From contig CANPWK010000002.1 in NCBI GenBank assembly GCA_947584105.1, forward strand, positions 1 to 21,664: a stretch of DNA of 21,664 nucleotides, given 5' to 3'. A model generated the notes under the pieces. That model was not told where the DNA came from. It made no database searches and saw nothing but the letters and a program-made list of their open reading frames with translations. Shown piece by piece: positions 1 to 6,820 of the stretch. The first letter of the stretch is position 1. Every line of letters starts with the position of its first letter. Source of the stretch: an uncultured Bacilli bacterium (GTDB lineage: Bacteria > Bacillota_I > Bacilli_A > RF39 > UBA660). A program made the translations under genes and the position numbers.

Positions 1-1869
1 TCTAAGTTAATAGGTGCCGGAGCATTTGATATGCAAATATCTACATTTCATTCTTTTGGATTGTCTGTGTTACGAAAATATTATGATTGTGTTGGATTAA
101 AGAAAAATTTTACTATTTTAGATAGTGATGATACTATTTCTTTAATTAAAAAATTATTAAAAGATGCAAATTACGATCCTAAAGTATATAATCCTAAAAC
201 AATTAGAAATAAAATTAGTAGTGCTAAAAATGAGTTAGTAACGCCTGATGAATTAAGTAAATTTTCATCTTGCGAATTTGATGATGTAGTAGTAGAAATA
301 TATAGAGATTATCAAAATAAACTTTTAACTAATAATTCAGTCGATTTTGATGATTTATTAACTTTGCCAATTGTTATTTTTAAGAAATATAAAGAAGTTT
401 TAAATCGTTATCAAGAACTTTATAAATATATATTGATTGATGAGTATCAAGATACTAATCATGTTCAGTATATTTTAAGTAAAATGATTAGTGATAAATA
501 TAAAAATATTTGTGTAGTTGGTGATCAGGATCAAAGTATATATGGTTTTCGAGGCTCTAATTACAAAAATATTCTAAATTTTGAAAAAGATTATCCTAAT
601 GCTAAAATTATTATTTTAGAGCAAAATTATCGTTCTACTCAGAATATATTAAGTGCAGCTAATGATATTATAAAAAATAATAAACAAAGAAAAGCCAAAA
701 AATTATGGACTAATAATGATAAGGGTAATAAAATTATTTATAAGCGATGTACTGATGAAAAAGATGAAGCTAATTATGTTGCTAAGGAGATATCAAATTT
801 AATTAATGATGGTGTTGACAAAGATAACATAGCTATTCTTTATCGAACTAATGCACAATCTAGAAATATAGAAGAAGCTATGTTAAAATTAAATATTTCA
901 TATAAAGTTGTTGGTAGTTTTTATTTTTATAACAGAAGGGAAATTAAGGATTTAATTAGTTATTTAAAATTAATTTATAATCCATATGATAATTTAAGTT
1001 TAACTAGGATTATAAATGTCCCTAAAAGAAAAATAGGTGTAAAGACAATAGAAAATTTAAATCAAAAAGCTAATTCTGCCAATAAAAGTTTATATGAAGT
1101 AATTACCTCCGGAAAAGAATTGTTATTTAAAAATTTAATTGATGATTTAATTAGTCAAAGTGAGAATTTATCACTTACAGAGTTAGTTGATTATATTCTA
1201 GATAAGTCAGGAATGAAAAGTGAACTTGAAGCAGATAATAGCATAGAAGCTATAGCTCGTCTTGAAAATCTAGAGGAATTTAAATCAATTACTAAAAGTT
1301 TTGAAAATAACTATGGTATTGTATCCTTAGAAGATTTTTTGAATGAAATTAGTTTAGTATCGGATATGGAAGAAAATAAAAATCAAGATGATGTTGTAAC
1401 TATGATGACAATTCATTCTGCTAAAGGGTTAGAATTTGATTATGTATTTATTGTAGGTTTAGAAGAGGGGATATTTCCTCATAATCGTGCCTTATTTGAT
1501 GAAAGTGAATTAGAAGAAGAAAGAAGGCTTTGTTATGTTGCAATAACAAGGGCACGAAAGAAATTATATTTAATAAATGCTAAAAGGAGAATGCTATTTG
1601 GAATTGATAATTGTAATCCTAAAAGCAGGTTTATAAATGAATTGGATCAAAAATATATCGATGAAATTAAAGAGGAAGATATAAAAGTTAATAATCGTAA
1701 TATTAATCAGTATATTGATTATACAGTTGGTGAAAAAGTTTATCATGATGAATTTAAAGAAGGTGTTATTGTTAGTATTGATAAAAGTATTTTAACTATA
1801 GCATTTCAATTTCCATATGGAATAAAGAAAATTATGAAAGGACATAAGAGTTTATCCAAACATGATTAA
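1..1869 (+). CDS. pcrA: ATP-dependent DNA helicase PcrA/UvrD, 3' part (start outside window)
   Basis: SF1A 3'-5' DNA helicase acting in nucleotide excision repair, replication restart and removal of RecA or stalled RNA polymerase. The frame is open from base 1 and reads SKLIGAGAFDMQISTFHSFG, matching the region around helicase motif Ia, so the ATG at 31 is internal and the Walker A part lies upstream of the window. Visible in order: motif II DEYQDTN (codons from 439), motif III VVGDQDQSIYGFRGS, motif IV LEQNYRST, motif V with TIHSAKGLEFD, and motif VI EERRLCYVAITRARKK. The last ~50 residues (VGEKVYHDEFKEGVIVSI...) match the PcrA-type Tudor-like tail that contacts RNA polymerase; together with the Gram-positive context this favours PcrA over a generic UvrD or Rep. 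A terminator overlaps its stop codon. Confidence 0.95.
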   Translation, partial: SKLIGAGAFDMQISTFHSFGLSVLRKYYDCVGLKKNFTILDSDDTISLIKKLLKDANYDPKVYNPKTIRNKISSAKNELVTPDELSKFSSCEFDDVVVEIYRDYQNKLLTNNSVDFDDLLTLPIVIFKKYKEVLNRYQELYKYILIDEYQDTNHVQYILSKMISDKYKNICVVGDQDQSIYGFRGSNYKNILNFEKDYPNAKIIILEQNYRSTQNILSAANDIIKNNKQRKAKKLWTNNDKGNKIIYKRCTDEKDEANYVAKEISNLINDGVDKDNIAILYRTNAQSRNIEEAMLKLNISYKVVGSFYFYNRREIKDLISYLKLIYNPYDNLSLTRIINVPKRKIGVKTIENLNQKANSANKSLYEVITSGKELLFKNLIDDLISQSENLSLTELVDYILDKSGMKSELEADNSIEAIARLENLEEFKSITKSFENNYGIVSLEDFLNEISLVSDMEENKNQDDVVTMMTIHSAKGLEFDYVFIVGLEEGIFPHNRALFDESELEEERRLCYVAITRARKKLYLINAKRRMLFGIDNCNPKSRFINELDQKYIDEIKEEDIKVNNRNINQYIDYTVGEKVYHDEFKEGVIVSIDKSILTIAFQFPYGIKKIMKGHKSLSKHD

Positions 1870-1880
1870 TGTCCTTTTTT
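1837..1880 (+). terminator. Rho-independent terminator of pcrA, overlapping the stop codon
   Basis: AAAGGACAT (1837-1845) pairs perfectly with ATGTCCTTT (1869-1877) across a 23-base loop and runs into a T tract ending at 1880. The left arm is coding sequence and the TAA stop (1867-1869) lies at the loop/stem edge. The long loop makes it less certain than the others in the window. Confidence 0.7.
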
Positions 1881-1915
1881 ATTTATGAAAAATAAGTAGA
1901 AAAAAGAAAAATATA

Positions 1916-1944
1916 TTTAAAAAAATATGTTTTTCTGATATAAT
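1916..1944 (+). promoter_or_regulatory. Promoter of nfo, extended -10
   Basis: A perfect extended -10, TGATATAAT, lies at 1936-1944 with a weak -35 (TTTAAA, 1916-1921) 17 bases upstream. Transcription would start near 1951, about 20 bases before the GAGGTG ribosome binding site. Confidence 0.75.
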
Positions 1945-1970
1945 TAAAAATAAAGATTTATATTTAAAGT

Positions 1971-1998
1971 GAGGTGAATTATCAAGTTAATCTTGATA
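1971..1998 (+). promoter_or_regulatory. nfo ribosome binding site followed by a hairpin that separates it from the start codon
   Basis: A strong Shine-Dalgarno GAGGTG (1971-1976) is followed by a perfect inverted repeat: TATCAAG (1980-1986), loop TTAAT, CTTGATA (1992-1998). The ATG at 2005 is 28 bases from the Shine-Dalgarno, too far for normal initiation, but if the 19-base hairpin folds, only 9 unpaired bases remain. The repeat is seen directly; its role as a spacer bridge is inference. It could instead be a protein-binding operator, or initiation could use TTG 1993 inside the hairpin. Confidence 0.6.
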
Positions 1999-2004
1999 GA
2001 TAAT

Positions 2005-2901
2005 ATGGAATTACTAATAGGTAGTCATGTTTCATTTAATAAAAAAACACAAATGTTAGGAAGTGTTTTAGAAGCATTAAGTTATAAAGCTAATACATTT
2101 ATGTTTTATACTGGAGCACCACAAAATACAACAAGGGTAGAAATTAATGATGATATAACTTTACAGGCTAAATCAAAAATGCTTGAAAACAATATTGACA
2201 TCAATAAAGTTGTTGTACATGCTCCATATATTATTAATTTAGCAAATTCTAAAAATGAACAATTTAATATCGAGTTTTTGACTCAAGAAATTAAACGTGT
2301 TTCTAAATTAGGAATTAAAAATTTAGTTTTACATCCAGGAAGTCATGTGGGATTGGGAGTAGAAACTGGAATTAATAATATTGCTTTTTGTTTAAATAAA
2401 GTATTAGAAGAGAATAATGATGTTAACATATGTTTAGAAACTATGGCAGGTAAAGGTACAGAAATTGGTCGTAGTTTTGAAGAGATAAAATCAATAATTG
2501 ATAAAGTAGATAATAGTGATAAAATAAAGGTTTGTTTGGATACTTGTCATCTTAATGATGCTGGATATGATGTTAGTAATTTCGAACAAGTTTTAGATGA
2601 ATTTGATAAAATTATTGGATTAGAAAAAATAGCTGTTGTACATATTAATGATAGCAAGAATAAAATAGGATCTAATAAAGATAGACATGAAAATATTGGA
2701 TATGGAACTATTGGTTTTGATAATATGCTTAAAATAATATATAATTCTAGAATAAAAGATGTTCCTAAAATACTAGAAACACCTTACATAGGAGTAGATG
2801 ATAAATATCCTCCATATTTATTTGAAATAGAAATGATTCGTAATAAGAAGTTTAATGATAAACTTATGGATTCTTGTAGCAGTTATTATAAAAAGGATTG
2901 A
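2005..2901 (+). CDS. nfo: Endonuclease IV (AP endonuclease)
   Basis: Zinc-dependent AP endonuclease of base excision repair; it cleaves the backbone 5' of abasic sites. All nine trinuclear zinc-site ligands can be assigned: H72 (VVHAPY), H110 (LVLHPGSH), E145 (CLETMAG), D179 and H182 (LDTCH), H213 (VVHIND), D226 and H228 (DRH), E258 (ILETP). Length is 298 residues, full size for the family. The ATG at 2005 is preferred because MELLIGSHVSF lines up with the usual family N-terminus; a TTG at 1993 would add only four residues. Its ribosome binding site is unusually distant and a hairpin lies between (separate entry). It is transcribed alone from its own promoter and ends in TGA, overlapping the last 16 bases of the convergent DUF2624-like gene. 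Confidence 0.96.
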   Translation: MELLIGSHVSFNKKTQMLGSVLEALSYKANTFMFYTGAPQNTTRVEINDDITLQAKSKMLENNIDINKVVVHAPYIINLANSKNEQFNIEFLTQEIKRVSKLGIKNLVLHPGSHVGLGVETGINNIAFCLNKVLEENNDVNICLETMAGKGTEIGRSFEEIKSIIDKVDNSDKIKVCLDTCHLNDAGYDVSNFEQVLDEFDKIIGLEKIAVVHINDSKNKIGSNKDRHENIGYGTIGFDNMLKIIYNSRIKDVPKILETPYIGVDDKYPPYLFEIEMIRNKKFNDKLMDSCSSYYKKD

Positions 2902-3149
2902 TATTTTTCTTTATAAATAAAAAACAATTTTACTATTTTTTGATAACTGTCATTATTAATATTATTTTTTAAATTTTTGAAAATATTATTAAAATCACCA
3001 TATAATATTTCTTGATATTGATTTTTTATTATGTTATATATATATTCTAATTCATTATCGTTTAGGTTAATATCGTTCTTTTTAGCAAATTCTAAGATAT
3101 CAGTTTTAGTGATTTTGCTAATATAGTTTTTAATTAATTTATCTTTCAT
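2886..3149 (-). CDS. Small DUF2624-like protein (YqfT-like)
   Basis: An 87-residue acidic/basic, probably helical soluble protein without membrane segment or cysteine-rich motif. The ATG at 3149 is preferred over an upstream start at 3197 because GGTGA lies five bases before it, and the protein then begins MKDKLIKNYISKITKTDILE. The pattern (I-x-K-x-x-x-x-D-I-L-E-F-A-K-K-N-x-I-x-L, then an Asn/Glu helix) resembles DUF2624/YqfT, a small protein of unknown function encoded beside endonuclease IV in Bacillus. That neighbourhood is reproduced here, but the gene is convergent with nfo and overlaps its 3' end by 16 bases. Family assignment rests on pattern plus context; function is unknown. Confidence 0.7.
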   Translation of the reverse strand: MKDKLIKNYISKITKTDILEFAKKNDINLNDNELEYIYNIIKNQYQEILYGDFNNIFKNLKNNINNDSYQKIVKLFFIYKEKYQSFL

Positions 3150-3154
3150 ATATT

Positions 3155-3183
3155 CACCATTATAGTATATGACTAAATATAAT
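3155..3183 (+). promoter_or_regulatory. Candidate sod promoter in the 65-base divergent gap
   Basis: Between the DUF2624-like gene (start 3149, minus) and sod (start 3215, plus) there is a TATAAT at 3178-3183 on the plus strand with no TG extension and only weak -35 candidates. A second choice is TACAAT at 3193-3198 with ATGACT at 3169-3174. On the minus strand the nearest -10-like sequences (3159-3169) would leave almost no leader. Which one is used cannot be decided by eye. Confidence 0.35.
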
Positions 3184-3214
3184 TTTGATGAATACAATAA
3201 TAGTAGGTGATAAC

Positions 3215-3799
3215 ATGTATAAAAAAATAAAACTTAGTTATGATTCATTAGAACCCGTTATAGATGATTTAACGCTTAATTTGCATTATAATAAACATTA
3301 TCAGGGATATATTGATAATTTAAATAAGCTAGTTACTTCTGATTTGGATGTAATAGATATAATTAAAAATATTGATAAATTTGATTTGGATAAAAGATCA
3401 GATATATTATATAATGCAGGGGGCGTTTTAAATCATGAGTTATATTTTTTAAGTATGGATAATAAAGCTTATAAAGAAAATAAATTAACTCGTGATATAT
3501 CAAAAAAATATGGAAGTTTTGAAAATTTTAAAAATGAATTTATTTCAGTGGCTTATAAATTAGTAGGTTCAGGGTATACATTTTTAGTTTTAAATAATAA
3601 TGAACTTGATATAGTTAATATGTCTAATCAAGAGAATCCATATACTTATGGGATGGTGCCACTATTAGCTTTAGATTTATGGGAACATGCATATTATTTA
3701 AAATATTATAATAATCGTAATTTATATATTAATAATTTTTTTTCAATTATAAATTTTGATAAGGCATCTGAAATATATGAAAAAGAAAAAAAATACTAA
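3215..3799 (+). CDS. sodA: Superoxide dismutase, Mn/Fe family (Mn-like)
   Basis: Converts superoxide to oxygen and hydrogen peroxide in the cytoplasm. The 194-residue protein starts at ATG 3215, four bases after AGGTGA; earlier in-frame ATGs would add residues ahead of the canonical beginning (YKKIKLSYDSLEPVID). Metal ligands are H24 (LHYNKHYQGY), H74 (LNHELYF), D154 and H158 (LDLWEHAYYL). A Gly four residues before H74 and a Gln in SNQENP are the pattern of Mn rather than classic Fe enzymes, so I infer a Mn or cambialistic enzyme. Some active-site aromatics differ from the norm (YF for FW after H74; GSGYTFLVL instead of GSGWxWL). It overlaps the following penicillin-binding protein gene by 23 bases, so the two are probably co-transcribed. 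Confidence 0.93.
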   Translation: MYKKIKLSYDSLEPVIDDLTLNLHYNKHYQGYIDNLNKLVTSDLDVIDIIKNIDKFDLDKRSDILYNAGGVLNHELYFLSMDNKAYKENKLTRDISKKYGSFENFKNEFISVAYKLVGSGYTFLVLNNNELDIVNMSNQENPYTYGMVPLLALDLWEHAYYLKYYNNRNLYINNFFSIINFDKASEIYEKEKKY

Positions 3800-5885
3800 G
3801 AAAATTAATTCTAGAAAAAAAAGACCAATTAATAAATTGGTTAATAGGAGAAATAAAAAAATAAATATTATAATTGAAAAAAGATATAAAATATTAATTG
3901 TGTTTATTATTATATTAATGTTTTTATTAGTAATTAAATTATTTTTTATGCAAATTATCAATAATGATAAATATCAGATTAAATTAAAAGAACTTACTTT
4001 AAAAATTATAGATGGTCCTAGTACACCAAGAGGTAGAATATATGATCGCAATGGTAAAATAATTGTAGATAATAAACCTTTAAAAACTATTTATTATAAA
4101 AAAAATACTGGTATATCAACTAAGGAAGAAATTTCTTTAGCATACAAAGTGGGAGATTTTATAGAGGTAGATTATTCTAAGCTAAGTGATGATATGATTC
4201 GTAATTTTTGGGTAAAAAGTAATCCTAAAAAGGCTAGAGAAAAGATTAAAGAAAAAGAATGGGATAAAGTTAAGGAAAGAAAATTAACTAGTGATGATAT
4301 TTATGAGCTTGAAAAGAAGCGAGTAAGTGATGAAGAAATTAAAAGCTTAAATGATAAAGACAAAGAGGCTGCTTATATTTATTATCTAATGAATAAAGGA
4401 TATTCTTATGCAGAAAAAACTATTAAGAATAAGGATGTAACTGATGAAGAATATGCTAAAGTTTCAGAAAATTTAGATAAAATACCTGGCTTTAATACAA
4501 AATTGGATTGGCAGCGTTCTTATCCTTATGGGGATGTTTTTAAAAGTATTTTAGGGAATGTATCTACTAGTGATAATGGTATTCCATCAGAATTAAAAGA
4601 GTATTATCTAAAAAAAGATTACGCTCTAACAGATAGGGTTGGAACAAGTTATTTAGAATATCAATATGAAGATTATCTAAAGGGACAGAAAGCTACTTAT
4701 GAAGTATTATCTGATGGTTCATATAAAGAAATTAAAAAAGGTTCTCGTGGTAATGATATTATGATTACTATAGATATAGAATTGCAAAAGGAAGTAGAAA
4801 ATATTCTTAAAGAAGAGTTATTAGCTGCTAAAACGGAAGCTAATACAGAATATTTTAATAAATCTTTTGTAATTATTACAGATCCTAATAATGGTGATGT
4901 TTTAGCAATGGCCGGTAAGCAAGTAGTAAAAAATGATAATGGAGGCTATGATGTAGTTGATTATACTCCAGGGGTAATTACTACATCGGTTACTCCTGGT
5001 TCAGTAGTTAAGGGTGCATCTCATATCGTAGGATATAATACAGGAGCTTTAAAGATAGGTGAAATAAGAAATGATGGATGTATAAAAATAGCAGCTACTC
5101 CAATAAAGTGTTCTTATCATGAATATGGTAATATCGATGATATTCAAGCGTTAAAATACTCATCTAATACTTATCAATTTCAAACTGCTATTAAAGTTGG
5201 TAAAGGAAATTACGTTTATGATGCTCCATTAAAAATAGATACTACTGCTTTTCAAACTTATCGTAATATCTTTAAACAATTTGGTCTTGGGGTAAAGACG
5301 GGAATTGATTTACCTAATGAGGCATTAGGATATAGTGGTAATAATACTTTGTCTGGATATTTATTAGATTTTTCAATAGGACAATATGATACTTATACAC
5401 CAATTGAAATATCACAGTATATGTCAACAATTGCTACTAATGGAAAAAGAATTAAACCACATCTATTGAAATCAGTATATAGTAGTGATAAAGAAAAATT
5501 AACTGATAAAATTTTTGAGTTTAAAACAGAAGTTTTAAATACTGTGGATACTAAAGAAGAATATTTTGCAAGAATTAAAGAAGGATTCAAACAAGTTGTT
5601 GCTCAAGGTGGAACCGGTAGTGGTTATGTTGATTATTCTTACAATGCAGCTGGAAAAACTGGAACGTCTGAAAGTTTTATAGATTCAGATGGTGATGGTA
5701 AAATAGATAAAGAAACTATTTCTGCTAGTTTTGCAGGTTATGCTCCAAGTGATAATCCGAAAGTGACTTTTACTATTATTTCACCTGATGTTGGAGGACC
5801 TGGTACAGATTATAACCAAATGTCTAAGGTAAATATGCGAATTACACAAAAAGTTACTAAAAAATACTTTGAATTTTATAAATAA
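3777..5885 (+). CDS. pbpA: Class B penicillin-binding protein, PBP2/PbpA-like transpeptidase
   Basis: Membrane-anchored D,D-transpeptidase that cross-links peptidoglycan. The ATG at 3777 gives 702 residues: a very basic cytoplasmic tail (1-35), one membrane helix (about 36-59), a dimerisation/pedestal region starting TPRGRIYDRNGKI, then the transpeptidase domain with S409-V-V-K412 (nucleophile), S462-S-N464 and K627-T-G-T. PGSVVKGA and ALKYSSN are typical of the Bacilli PbpA/PBP2b branch that serves cell elongation; I infer that role rather than septation. The gene starts inside sod with only a poor ribosome binding site (AAGG 12 bases upstream), so its translation is probably coupled to sod. 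A TTG seven codons upstream is possible but less likely. The rpmG promoter -35 lies in its last codons. Confidence 0.92.
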   Translation: MKKKKNTKKINSRKKRPINKLVNRRNKKINIIIEKRYKILIVFIIILMFLLVIKLFFMQIINNDKYQIKLKELTLKIIDGPSTPRGRIYDRNGKIIVDNKPLKTIYYKKNTGISTKEEISLAYKVGDFIEVDYSKLSDDMIRNFWVKSNPKKAREKIKEKEWDKVKERKLTSDDIYELEKKRVSDEEIKSLNDKDKEAAYIYYLMNKGYSYAEKTIKNKDVTDEEYAKVSENLDKIPGFNTKLDWQRSYPYGDVFKSILGNVSTSDNGIPSELKEYYLKKDYALTDRVGTSYLEYQYEDYLKGQKATYEVLSDGSYKEIKKGSRGNDIMITIDIELQKEVENILKEELLAAKTEANTEYFNKSFVIITDPNNGDVLAMAGKQVVKNDNGGYDVVDYTPGVITTSVTPGSVVKGASHIVGYNTGALKIGEIRNDGCIKIAATPIKCSYHEYGNIDDIQALKYSSNTYQFQTAIKVGKGNYVYDAPLKIDTTAFQTYRNIFKQFGLGVKTGIDLPNEALGYSGNNTLSGYLLDFSIGQYDTYTPIEISQYMSTIATNGKRIKPHLLKSVYSSDKEKLTDKIFEFKTEVLNTVDTKEEYFARIKEGFKQVVAQGGTGSGYVDYSYNAAGKTGTSESFIDSDGDGKIDKETISASFAGYAPSDNPKVTFTIISPDVGGPGTDYNQMSKVNMRITQKVTKKYFEFYK

Positions 5886-5896
5886 TTTGTTATAAT
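5869..5896 (+). promoter_or_regulatory. Promoter of rpmG-efp, extended -10
   Basis: TTGAAT (5869-5874) and TGTTATAAT (5888-5896, -10 hexamer 5891-5896) with 16-base spacing. The -35 is inside the end of pbpA. The predicted start near 5903 leaves a leader of about 24 bases carrying AAGGAGGA. The ATG at 5897 directly abuts the -10 and cannot be the translation start. Confidence 0.8.
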
Positions 5897-5926
5897 ATGA
5901 TTGCGTTTAAAAAAGGAGGAATTATT

Positions 5927-6094
5927 GTGGCAAAAAAAGGAGAAGCAAGACAACGTGTAACTTTGAAATGCACAGAATGTGATAATCAAGGTTATCGTAC
6001 TGAAAAAAATAAAAGAAATACTACAGATAAATTAGAATTAAATAAATTTTTTAAAAAATGTAGAAAAACAACAATCCATAAAGAAGAAAAATAG
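5927..6094 (+). CDS. rpmG: Ribosomal protein L33
   Basis: A 55-residue basic protein of the large ribosomal subunit. The GTG at 5927 is chosen because AAGGAGGA (5913-5920) sits six bases before it, and the protein then reads MAKKGEARQRVTLKCTEC. The rest (RTEKNKRNTTDKLELNKFF, then TIHKE) is standard L33. Zinc-ribbon cysteines are C15, C18 and C45; the position where many L33 proteins have a further cysteine (YCPxC) is F42, so the ribbon is incomplete. efp follows after 15 bases, so the two form one operon with shared promoter and terminator. Confidence 0.93.
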   Translation: MAKKGEARQRVTLKCTECDNQGYRTEKNKRNTTDKLELNKFFKKCRKTTIHKEEK

Positions 6095-6109
6095 TAAAGG
6101 AGTGGTCTT

Positions 6110-6667
6110 GTGATAAGTGTAAATGATATAAAAAACGGAATGACGATTCTTTTCGAAGGAAATATTTATACGGTATTAGAATTTTCTCACGTAAAGCCTG
6201 GAAAAGGTGCTGCTTTTGTTCAAGCAAAATTAAAAAATTTACGTAGTGGTTCTATAATTGAAAAAAGATTTAATTCGGGTACTAAATTAGAAAAAGCCAT
6301 GATTGAGAAAGTTAGTATGCAATATTTATATGCGAATGGTGATTCTTATAATTTTATGAATATGGAAACTTATGAACAGATGGAACTTTCAAAAGAACAA
6401 TTAGGTAATGATATTTATTATTTAAAAGAAGGATTAGATGTATTATTATCATTTTATGAAGGTGAATTATTAGGTGTAATGTTACCTGAGAAAGTTGAAC
6501 TTGAAGTAACTGAAACTGAACCAGCTGTGAAAGGGAATACAACTAATAATGCTACTAAGGATGCTACTTTAGAAACAGGACTTGCTGTTAGAGTTCCACT
6601 TTTTATTGAAAAGGGAGAAAAAATCGTAGTTTATACTGCTGATGGCAAGTATGCATCACGAGCTTAA
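6110..6667 (+). CDS. efp: Translation elongation factor P
   Basis: EF-P binds between the P and E sites of the ribosome and relieves stalling at polyproline. The protein is 185 residues, full length, with a KOW-like N-terminal domain followed by two OB domains. K32 lies at the tip of the VKPGKGAAFV loop, the residue that is modified or used directly in Bacilli EF-P. The GTG start at 6110 follows AAAGGAG (6096-6102) by seven bases; the protein begins MISVNDIKNGMTI as usual. A strong terminator begins in the stop codon. No modifying enzyme is encoded nearby, so nothing here says how or whether K32 is modified. Confidence 0.96.
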   Translation: MISVNDIKNGMTILFEGNIYTVLEFSHVKPGKGAAFVQAKLKNLRSGSIIEKRFNSGTKLEKAMIEKVSMQYLYANGDSYNFMNMETYEQMELSKEQLGNDIYYLKEGLDVLLSFYEGELLGVMLPEKVELEVTETEPAVKGNTTNNATKDATLETGLAVRVPLFIEKGEKIVVYTADGKYASRA

Positions 6668-6691
6668 ACAAACAATATGTTTGTTTTTTTT
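6666..6691 (+). terminator. Terminator of rpmG-efp
   Basis: AAACAAACA (6666-6674) and TGTTTGTTT (6678-6686) form a 9-pair stem with a 3-base loop (ATA), running into continuous T to 6691. The stem begins within the efp TAA stop (6665-6667). Confidence 0.88.
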
Positions 6692-6794
6692 AATATCAAA
6701 GTAGTTAGTGTTTTTGTATTTTGTAAATATAAATTTAATTATAAAAGTGTCAATATAAAAAGTTAAGAAAAAGTAAACAAATTTATCTTTTTTA

Positions 6795-6803
6795 TGTTAC
6801 AAT
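6795..6803 (+). promoter_or_regulatory. Promoter of polC, extended -10
   Basis: TGTTACAAT (6795-6803) matches an extended -10 at all but one position; the best -35 is weak (TAAACA, 6774-6779, 18-base spacing). The predicted start near 6810 places the GGTGGT ribosome binding site almost at the 5' end of the message. The 120 bases between the efp terminator and this promoter show nothing else recognisable. Confidence 0.6.
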
Positions 6804-6820
6804 AAATTATGGTGGTAGTA

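Noticed and set aside
3743..3961. Hydrophobic minus-strand frame that could look like a small membrane protein.
   Set aside because: It is the complement of the A-rich basic tail and membrane helix of the penicillin-binding protein; no initiation signals.
5897..5926. ATG at 5897 as the start of rpmG.
   Set aside because: It immediately follows the -10 element, so it is not in the transcript; GTG 5927 has an ideal ribosome binding site.
6809..6820. ATG at 6809 as the start of polC, and the similar ATG at 17576 for the zinc-ribbon protein.
   Set aside because: Both ATGs overlap the GGTGGT site that serves the ATG 12 bases downstream; the polC one also lies at or before the predicted transcription start.
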